DNA of 5,769 nucleotides from contig CAKPVT010000061.1 of NCBI GenBank assembly GCA_934196125.1, positions 1-5,769 of the forward strand, written 5' to 3'. The position numbers and the translations under genes were made by a program. The notes beneath the pieces are model-generated. The model did not search any database. It was not told the DNA's origin and was given only the letters and a program-made list of their open reading frames with translations. Within the stretch, counting starts at the first letter, position 1. The number at the start of each line of letters is the position of its first letter. Shown here one piece after another: positions 1-3,988 of the stretch. Source of the stretch: an uncultured Streptococcus sp. GTDB lineage: Bacteria; Bacillota; Bacilli; Lactobacillales; Streptococcaceae.

Positions 1-53
1 CTCCAAACCAGAAGGAAGAAAACTATTTTAAAAAAATATAGCTCATTTTCTGT

Positions 54-722
54 CTAATTATTTGACATTAGTCCAAATCTCCACTTGTCAATACTATGTG
101 TTCCAAAACCATTGTCAATCCACACACGTTTTCCTGTCGTTTTCAAATTTCCCGCACTTGGAGTAAGACTTCCACCACCATAGGTAATAATATCTTTGTA
201 ATTTACAAAATTTGTTAAGAATTCAGCATTTTCTTTTACCCATTTTTTCGCCTGACCTGATAAATTTTCATAAGGGTCTGGACCGTTAAAGGTTACCGTC
301 TGCCAATGATGCTCGGCTCCTTGTGCCAAAGCAAGATAGCCACCCAGAGAATGTCCGGTTACTGAGATGGAAGCATCCGAATAATCTCGAGCCACTTGAT
401 CCGCAAATTGCTTCGCCTCCCGCATTTGCCCACCACCATTAGACAATATGACATTCGCAACGTCTGAATATAGGTCTCCAAACTGAAAAAGATTGGTTCC
501 TGCATAAGCAATCACCACATTACTTGGATTATTTCCATCAGATACTGGAGCTACAGCCATCGCTTGAAAACCTGTCCATGGGTTATCTTTAACTTTGAGA
601 ACTTGCCACCTGACCCCATTAACCATAATTTCTTGTCCTTCATGTGTTACAGGTCCTTTTTTAAAACTAGAATCCACACTATATGACTTTAAAGCTATTT
701 CTTTATAATCTTTTGGTGTCAT
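54..722 (-). CDS. Class-3-type lipase / alpha-beta hydrolase, 222 aa
   Basis: A probable lipid-ester hydrolase. The nucleophile elbow GHSLGG lies at residues 123-128 (Ser125). An IAYAGTN segment at 71-77 fits the oxyanion/beta-strand loop seen as 'FRGT' in class-3 lipases. Asp177 (NYKDII) and His209 (GTHS) complete a plausible Ser-Asp-His triad, so the enzyme looks intact. There is no signal peptide or membrane segment, so it is either cytoplasmic or exported by a route without a cleaved leader. The start ATG overlaps the stop of the upstream membrane-protein gene (ATGA), which indicates translational coupling. A lone lipase domain beside a small membrane-anchored protein recalls type VII secretion lipase toxins with membrane or lipoprotein immunity partners. 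That is inference: no LXG or WXG100 domain is visible in this protein. The fold call is firm; the substrate and biological role are unknown. Confidence 0.82.
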   Translation of the reverse strand: MTPKDYKEIALKSYSVDSSFKKGPVTHEGQEIMVNGVRWQVLKVKDNPWTGFQAMAVAPVSDGNNPSNVVIAYAGTNLFQFGDLYSDVANVILSNGGGQMREAKQFADQVARDYSDASISVTGHSLGGYLALAQGAEHHWQTVTFNGPDPYENLSGQAKKWVKENAEFLTNFVNYKDIITYGGGSLTPSAGNLKTTGKRVWIDNGFGTHSIDKWRFGLMSNN

Positions 723-1132
723 TGAATTACCTCATATTTTCCGTTATTATAGATAATTTCTAGAGAAGGTATGACTTTCGTTTTTCTATTATGAATTTCA
801 TCATATTTATCACCTTCTTCATGTGTATCAAAATTAACAGAAAAATTTCCATCAGTTTCAAGTGACATTTGAAATACCTCTTTGTCCATTGTAACTTCGG
901 CACCTACCATCCAAGGCATTCCTAAACCTGGTCTTCCTCCCGCATCATAATTAAATACTACTTTTGTTACAAGTGGCTCCTTTTTTTTTAATGCAATTGC
1001 TGCTAGACGCTGGTTAGCTAAATTTTCTTTTTCTTTATTGTTCATATATTCTTTCCCTCCAATGGCTATGATTAAAACAATTGTCACAATTGACAATAGA
1101 CCAAATATTAATTTCTTCTTTGCTTTACTCAT
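719..1132 (-). CDS. Membrane-anchored protein of unknown function, 137 aa
   Basis: I do not recognise the family. A lysine-rich start (SKAKKK) is followed by one hydrophobic segment at about residues 8-25, then a charged helical stretch (about 30-52). The rest is a beta-rich domain ending in EIIYNNGKYEVIQ. This predicts an N-in/C-out protein with a small extracytoplasmic domain. There is no cysteine anywhere, so it is not a lipoprotein. The helix-then-strands order would suit a cystatin-like fold, but this is only a guess from the pattern. An AAGGA ribosome binding site (complement of 1140-1144) lies 7 bases before the ATG, supporting this start. It is the first gene of the operon and its stop codon overlaps the lipase start, so the two products are probably made together. 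It may anchor, chaperone or neutralise the lipase; none of these is shown directly. Confidence 0.75.
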   Translation of the reverse strand: MSKAKKKLIFGLLSIVTIVLIIAIGGKEYMNNKEKENLANQRLAAIALKKKEPLVTKVVFNYDAGGRPGLGMPWMVGAEVTMDKEVFQMSLETDGNFSVNFDTHEEGDKYDEIHNRKTKVIPSLEIIYNNGKYEVIQ

Positions 1133-1185
1133 TTTATCATCCTTAAAATAATCTTTTAATTCATTTATTTTAGAACTATCACAAT

Positions 1186-1212
1186 TTTATACCATTACTT
1201 TTTATTTTTCAA
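1186..1212 (-). promoter_or_regulatory. Extended -10 promoter of the membrane-protein/lipase operon
   Basis: Read on the minus strand there is TTGAAA (complement of 1207-1212), a 15-base spacer, then TGG-TATAAA (complement of 1186-1194). The TG one base before the -10 makes it an extended -10 element, which compensates for the short spacer. It would give a leader of roughly 45-50 bases before the AAGGA site and ATG at 1132. A TTGACA a little further upstream has no -10 at the right distance. Confidence 0.55.
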
Positions 1213-1498
1213 ATCTCCCTCAAAAGAAAAATTTATGTCAAATATTCTAAAGATTTCGTAAGCATAATCATTGGAAAGAAAAAAAGTCCACTCAAAAATT
1301 AAAGGAAAAAGGAATACTTAACTCACAAAAAGCATACTCCCCCCTAAACTGATTCAAGACCAAAATTTTTATTATTTTTATAAATCGGGATAAACTAGAA
1401 ACTATTTTTTATTCTCAAATTTGTTCTCAAAAACCCAAAAAAATTAAGTGCGAAACGAGGAACTCACAAAAAAAATATTTTAGATATACTAGAATCAT
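1213..1498. other. Gene-free AT-rich stretch with short direct repeats
   Basis: No credible ORF on either strand. The stretch contains a 12-base direct repeat AACTCACAAAAA (1320-1331 and 1461-1472) and two copies of TTCTCAAA 12 bases apart (1412-1419, 1424-1431). A run of six C lies at 1339-1344. A -10-like TATACT is at 1485-1490. The downstream copy of the 12-mer covers the position where the -35 of that TATACT would fall, and no consensus -35 is present. The left boundary of the integrative element probably lies somewhere in this stretch, but I could not identify an attachment-site repeat. Confidence 0.5.
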
Positions 1499-1589
1499 CA
1501 AAGTTACAGCAAGACTTTGACAATCATCAGTTAGCTATTTGCGCAGATAGACTAACTTCTTTCATTAGGAAGTTGCTGATTCCTGATGA
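1499..1589 (+). ncRNA. Structured leader-like segment (possible cis-regulatory RNA)
   Basis: Nested complementary segments suggest a folded RNA or DNA structure ahead of the 104-aa gene. A first hairpin pairs CAAAGT (1499-1504) with ACTTTG (1514-1519). An outer helix pairs TCATCAG (1524-1530) with CTGATGA (1583-1589). Inside it, TTAGCTAT (1531-1538) pairs with ATAG-A-CTAA (1547-1555, one bulged A), and CTTC (1556-1559) pairs with GAAG (1569-1572), giving a possible three-way junction. Longer versions of the two inner stems (to 1557, and AACTTC 1554-1559 with GAAGTT 1569-1574) overlap and would exclude each other. A TATACT at 1485-1490 would start a transcript near 1497. It matches no riboswitch class I know, and it could equally be a DNA-level site. 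Confidence 0.35.
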
Positions 1590-1633
1590 AGCAAAATATT
1601 CTATATATTATGAAAGATGAAAGGAGTTTTCCT

Positions 1634-1948
1634 ATGAAAACAAATAATCGTAAAGGCGGTTACTCAGCCAATACTGCTAATAACTATATTGATCACAAAC
1701 AAGCAATTTATTGCTTAAGTACTGAACTCGATGCACAAACTCGATTTGTAGACGGACAACCGACAGATGAAATTATTGCTCATAAAGCTTGGTTTTCACA
1801 AAAAGGTCTTCCTCCATTTCAAGTAAAATTTGAATCAGAAGTATCTCTTCCCGATTACATGTCTGTAATTACCTTTGATAACCTTGAAGCTTGTGAAGTT
1901 GGTTACCATGTCTACTTTCGTGCTCAAAATATTAAGGAAGTCAAATAG
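1634..1948 (+). CDS. Small protein of unknown function from the integrative element, 104 aa
   Basis: I do not recognise a defined family. The protein starts MKTNNRKGGYSANTANNYID and has no signal peptide or membrane segment. The second half (about residues 35-104) looks like a compact alpha/beta or small barrel domain, with motifs RFVDGQPTDEI, PPFQVKFE and YFRAQNIKEVK. Its general shape recalls small proteins encoded near replication/transfer genes of streptococcal integrative elements (for instance DUF961-like or OB-type proteins), but I cannot confirm a match. The start at 1634 is chosen because AAAGGAG (1620-1626) sits 7 bases upstream. An in-frame ATG at 1586 would extend the protein by 16 residues but lacks a ribosome site and lies in the structured leader. 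The neighbours are an RCR-type origin and an integrase, so a role in element maintenance is likely but unproven. Confidence 0.65.
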   Translation: MKTNNRKGGYSANTANNYIDHKQAIYCLSTELDAQTRFVDGQPTDEIIAHKAWFSQKGLPPFQVKFESEVSLPDYMSVITFDNLEACEVGYHVYFRAQNIKEVK

Positions 1949-2003
1949 ATACCTGACCACTCTTAAAAAGAAATTACAAGCCGTTATTTTCTGCACCAAA
2001 TAG

Positions 2004-2052
2004 AAAAGGTAGTGCTTGACTCACAAAGTGAGTGTCAAAAGCACTACCTTTT
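2004..2052. terminator. Long hairpin after the 104-aa gene (bidirectional terminator or origin structure)
   Basis: The arms are AAAAGGTAGTGC (2004-2015) and GCACTACCTTTT (2041-2052), extended inward by TTGA/TCAA and by CTCAC (2020-2024) with GTGAG (2028-2032) around a 3-base loop. The two asymmetric bulges are TG and AA. The outer A-run and T-run make it work as a terminator in either direction, 55 bases after the 104-aa gene stop, although the T-run is only four long. Because a second hairpin with an RCR nick motif follows within 11 bases, it may instead be part of the origin, like the paired hairpins of pMV158-type origins. Confidence 0.6.
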
Positions 2053-2062
2053 CAAATAATTG

Positions 2063-2092
2063 TGTAATGGGGCTACTACGACCCCCATTACA
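2063..2092 (+). other. pMV158-type rolling-circle nick site in a hairpin (dso or oriT)
   Basis: A perfect 10-bp stem, TGTAATGGGG (2063-2072) and CCCCATTACA (2083-2092), exposes a 10-base loop containing TACTACGAC (2074-2082), followed by CCCC of the stem. TACTACG/AC followed by a C-run is the conserved leading-strand nick sequence of the pMV158/pLS1 family of rolling-circle plasmids, cut between G and A by RepB-type initiators. The expected nick is between 2080 and 2081, with synthesis running rightward toward the integrase. In streptococcal mobilizable elements, Rep_2-related initiators may act as relaxases, so this could be a replication origin, a transfer origin or both. No initiator gene is in the window. 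The motif match is direct; the activity is inferred. Confidence 0.7.
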
Positions 2093-2109
2093 TCATTAAT
2101 CATTAATCA
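2093..2109 (+). repeat. Tandem heptamer repeats next to the nick hairpin
   Basis: TCATTAA occurs twice in tandem (2093-2099, 2100-2106), followed by a partial third copy (TCA). They begin directly after the right arm of the nick hairpin. In pMV158-type origins direct repeats beside the nick region bind the initiator, so these could be iteron-like sites. The core AATCATT (2098-2104) also appears at 2193-2199 and inverted at 2135-2141. Confidence 0.45.
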
Positions 2110-2134
2110 AAAAAAGCACTATCCAACAGCCACC

Positions 2135-2199
2135 AATGATTGATAAAACTAATTTTTTGAGATATTCTATATTATGACTGGTCTATTTTATCAATCATT
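2135..2199. promoter_or_regulatory. 14-bp inverted repeat around the integrase promoter (candidate operator)
   Basis: AATGATTGATAAAA (2135-2148) and TTTTATCAATCATT (2186-2199) are perfect inverted copies separated by 37 bases. The left arm covers the candidate -35, and the right arm ends 4 bases before the integrase ribosome binding site. A transcript starting near 2175 would contain only the right arm, so an RNA hairpin is unlikely. A protein bound to both arms, such as a repressor, excisionase-like factor or integrase, is the simpler reading. Confidence 0.5.
2140..2168 (+). promoter_or_regulatory. Candidate integrase promoter
   Basis: TTGATA (2140-2145), a 17-base spacer and TATTCT (2163-2168) form a reasonable sigma-A type promoter lying in the inverted repeat. 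An overlapping TATTAT (2170-2175) is an alternative -10 but has no good -35. The leader to the ATG at 2220 would be about 45 bases. Confidence 0.45.
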
Positions 2200-2219
2200 T
2201 TTTAAGAAAGGCTGATAAA

Positions 2220-3266
2220 ATGGCAACTATTATTAAACGTGGAAATTCTTTCCGTGCAACTGTATCACTTTATAGAAAAGGAGAATATAAACGAGAAACA
2301 AAAACATTTAACAACAAAAAAGAAGCAGAACTCTGGGCTTTAGAAATGGAACTTGAAAAAGGGAAAGGTAAAAATATTGCGGAACGCTCAACTCTTTTCA
2401 CAGCGTTTTATCGAAACTGGGTAAATACTGTAAAGAAAAATGATGTTCGTGAAGCTACCTTCATCAATTATACACATACTTTAGTTATTGTTGATAAGCT
2501 TTTTGAGGGAATTCAATTAAAACATCTGAACGACTTTACCATGCAAAAGAAAATTAATCACTACGCCGAAACTCATTCAAAGAAAACTGTTAAAGAACTT
2601 GTTTTAAAAATAAGAGGTTCACTAAAATATGCCTATGCTCGCGGACTTATTGCCAACGATTTTGGCTCTCTTCTCAAAGCAAAAGGACAAGAGCCACCAA
2701 AACGCAATGTTCCTCTTTCTATTACAGAATTTAAGACACTTAGGCAATATTGTCTCAATCATACAGAAGATGAATTTAATGTTCTTGTTGCTTTAGCACT
2801 TGAAACCGGTGCACGACGTGGTGAACTTCTTGGTATCAAGAAAGAGGATATTTTTGAATGTGGCGTTAAAATTCGTCGCTCAATTAGTCCAACAAATGAT
2901 GACACACAGTTTAAAAACAAATATTCAAAACGTGATATTTCTATTAATAAAGATATTTATCAAGCTATAGTCACTCTTGCAACTACAAAAGAAGATTATA
3001 TTTTTGATTGGAATGGGTTTCGACAAGCAGGACAACTACAAAAGTTATTAAAAAAACTTCATTTAACAAAAACAACTTTTCACGGGTTACGTGATACTCA
3101 TGCCTCCTTCCTCTTTTCCAAAAATATCAGTCTTGATTATATTTCTCGTCGTCTTGGGCATAATTCTATTCTAAATACCCAACAGTACTATCTTGAATTG
3201 ATGCCAGAAAAAAAGCACCAACAAGATACAGAAGCTTTGAACCTTTTGAACGATTTATCATTATAA
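2220..3266 (+). CDS. int: Tyrosine site-specific recombinase (integrase), 348 aa
   Basis: Catalyses integration and excision of a mobile element by strand exchange between att sites. The N-terminal 50 residues (MATIIKRGNSFRATVSL...) resemble the AP2-like arm-DNA-binding domain. About 58-150 is the SAM-like core-binding domain, and about 165-345 the catalytic domain. Catalytic residues are visible in order: Arg199 (TGARRGEL), a beta-hairpin lysine (probably Lys232), His288 and Arg291 (FHGLRDTH), His314 (LGHNS) and the nucleophile, most likely Tyr323, nine residues after His314 (adjacent Tyr324 is the alternative). The length is normal for phage/ICE-type integrases and no break is seen. AAGAAAGG (2204-2211) lies 8 bases before the ATG. 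The origin-like hairpin and small gene upstream suggest an integrative and mobilizable element or satellite rather than a full prophage. A xis gene is not visible. Confidence 0.93.
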   Translation: MATIIKRGNSFRATVSLYRKGEYKRETKTFNNKKEAELWALEMELEKGKGKNIAERSTLFTAFYRNWVNTVKKNDVREATFINYTHTLVIVDKLFEGIQLKHLNDFTMQKKINHYAETHSKKTVKELVLKIRGSLKYAYARGLIANDFGSLLKAKGQEPPKRNVPLSITEFKTLRQYCLNHTEDEFNVLVALALETGARRGELLGIKKEDIFECGVKIRRSISPTNDDTQFKNKYSKRDISINKDIYQAIVTLATTKEDYIFDWNGFRQAGQLQKLLKKLHLTKTTFHGLRDTHASFLFSKNISLDYISRRLGHNSILNTQQYYLELMPEKKHQQDTEALNLLNDLSL

Positions 3267-3286
3267 TTAACACCAATTGACACCAA
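3267..3286 (+). repeat. Tandem decamers after the integrase gene (possible arm-type sites)
   Basis: TTAACACCAA (3267-3276) is followed at once by TTGACACCAA (3277-3286), 9 of 10 bases identical, starting directly after the integrase stop codon. Integrases with an N-terminal arm-binding domain recognise short direct repeats close to the attachment core, and these often lie at the end of int. The role is inferred from position and form only. Confidence 0.35.
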
Positions 3287-3392
3287 AAAGTACTTATAAC
3301 CATTGATATAAAGCGATTTTACTTAACGTTTTAGCAATAATTAAAAAAAGTAGTAGGTAAAATAACAGTTGTAGTCATTCAATAAAATATAG

Positions 3393-3427
3393 AAAAAGTC
3401 TGAAATATGATTATTTCAGACTTTTTT
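3393..3427 (+). terminator. Strong intrinsic terminator
   Basis: A perfect 15-bp stem (3393-3407 with 3412-3426) has a 4-base loop TGAT. The stem contains AGTCTGAAATA and ends in a run of six T (3422-3427). The 5' arm is A-rich, so it could also act on the opposite strand. It separates the integrase region from the reductase/dnaX promoter. It may have been the terminator of the gene that preceded this operon before the element inserted. Confidence 0.85.
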
Positions 3428-3454
3428 GTGGTGTCTGTTTATTCTAAGCAAAAT

Positions 3455-3483
3455 ATGACGGCAGGCTTATTTTTTGATATAAT
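3455..3483 (+). promoter_or_regulatory. Promoter of the reductase-dnaX operon
   Basis: ATGACG (3455-3460), a 17-base spacer and a perfect TATAAT (3478-3483). It lies just after the terminator at 3393-3427. Transcription would be expected to start around 3489-3491, that is, at or next to the ATG at 3491, leaving almost no leader. Confidence 0.65.
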
Positions 3484-3490
3484 AAACCTT

Positions 3491-3988
3491 ATGGAAAACA
3501 CAAAGAAAATAGAGAATTATCAAATCATGTTAGCACAGGCGAAAGCGCTATTTGCTAACGAAAAAAATCTGCTATCAAATCTTTCAAATGCTAGCGCTCT
3601 CTTAAAGATGACTTTACCAAATTCTGTTTTTACAGGTTTTTATTTATTTGACGGTCAGGAATTGCTTTTGGGTCCTTTTCAAGGCGGGGTATCGTGCGTT
3701 CATATTGCACTTGGAAAAGGTGTTTGTGGCGAAGCAGCAGCTAATCAAGAAACGATAATTGTGGCAGATGTGACAAAACATGTTAATTATATTTCTTGTG
3801 ATTCAGCAGCCATGAGTGAAATCGTTGTCCCTATGGTTAAAAATAACCAATTAGTGGGGGTTTTGGATTTGGACTCACGTTTAACGGATGATTATGATGC
3901 GATTGACCAAGAGTATCTTGAAAAATTTGTTGCCGTACTTTTGGAAAAATCATATTGGAATTTGGATATGTTTGGAGTTAAAAAATAA
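3491..3988 (+). CDS. Free methionine-(R)-sulfoxide reductase, GAF fold, 165 aa
   Basis: Reduces free L-methionine-(R)-sulfoxide to methionine in the cytoplasm, an oxidative-repair activity of the fRMsr (MsrC/YebR-like) family. The GAF domain fills about residues 35-160. GPFQGGVSC (61-69), GKGVCGEAA (75-83) and YISCD (100-104) carry Cys69, Cys79 and Cys103. Their 10- and 24-residue spacing matches the catalytic cysteines I know for the E. coli and yeast enzymes, and SEIVVP follows as expected. The start at 3491 is preferred: the longer reading frame from 3407 begins inside the terminator hairpin and runs through the promoter. There is no ribosome binding site before 3491, so translation may be leaderless; ATG 3527 is a less likely alternative. 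The stop overlaps the dnaX start by one base (TAATG). Many genomes label it simply 'GAF domain protein'. Confidence 0.85.
   Translation: MENTKKIENYQIMLAQAKALFANEKNLLSNLSNASALLKMTLPNSVFTGFYLFDGQELLLGPFQGGVSCVHIALGKGVCGEAAANQETIIVADVTKHVNYISCDSAAMSEIVVPMVKNNQLVGVLDLDSRLTDDYDAIDQEYLEKFVAVLLEKSYWNLDMFGVKK

Larger units (their letters stand above)
1320..3392. mobile_element. Probable reduced integrative element (ends approximate)
   Basis: An integrase, a pMV158-type nick hairpin, iteron-like repeats, an operator-like inverted repeat and an orphan 104-aa gene are packed between the lipase operon and the dnaX operon. No Rep/relaxase, excisionase, coupling protein or cargo gene is present, so the element is either heavily deleted or depends on functions supplied elsewhere. 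The boundaries given are only the limits of the non-core-looking DNA. I found no convincing pair of att direct repeats. The lipase operon could also belong to the element. Confidence 0.45.

Noticed and set aside
1..53. A further gene downstream of the lipase on the minus strand
   Set aside because: Only a 7-codon frame precedes a stop in the visible bases. No terminator or domain can be recognised in this short edge.
1412..1431. TTCTCAAA repeats as a CRISPR or satellite array
   Set aside because: There are only two 8-base copies, no spacers of regular size and no cas genes.
1586..1633. Upstream start of the 104-aa protein at 1586 (or 1610)
   Set aside because: AAAGGAG at 1620-1626 is ideally spaced for the ATG at 1634. 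The earlier ATGs lack ribosome sites, and 1586 falls within a predicted helix.
2186..2211. RNA hairpin hiding the integrase ribosome binding site
   Set aside because: The matching left arm (2135-2148) lies upstream of the predicted transcription start, so it would not be in the mRNA from that promoter.
1213..3392. att direct repeats marking both element ends
   Set aside because: I compared the DNA after int with the gene-free stretch on the left. I found only weak similarity (CACAAAAAG at 1324-1332 against CACCAAAAAG at 3281-3290), which is too AT-rich and short to call.
3407..3490. Longer N-terminus for the reductase starting at ATG 3407 (28 extra residues)
   Set aside because: This ATG lies in the terminator hairpin, the extension covers the T-run and the promoter, and it has no ribosome binding site. 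The GAF-family alignment does not need it.
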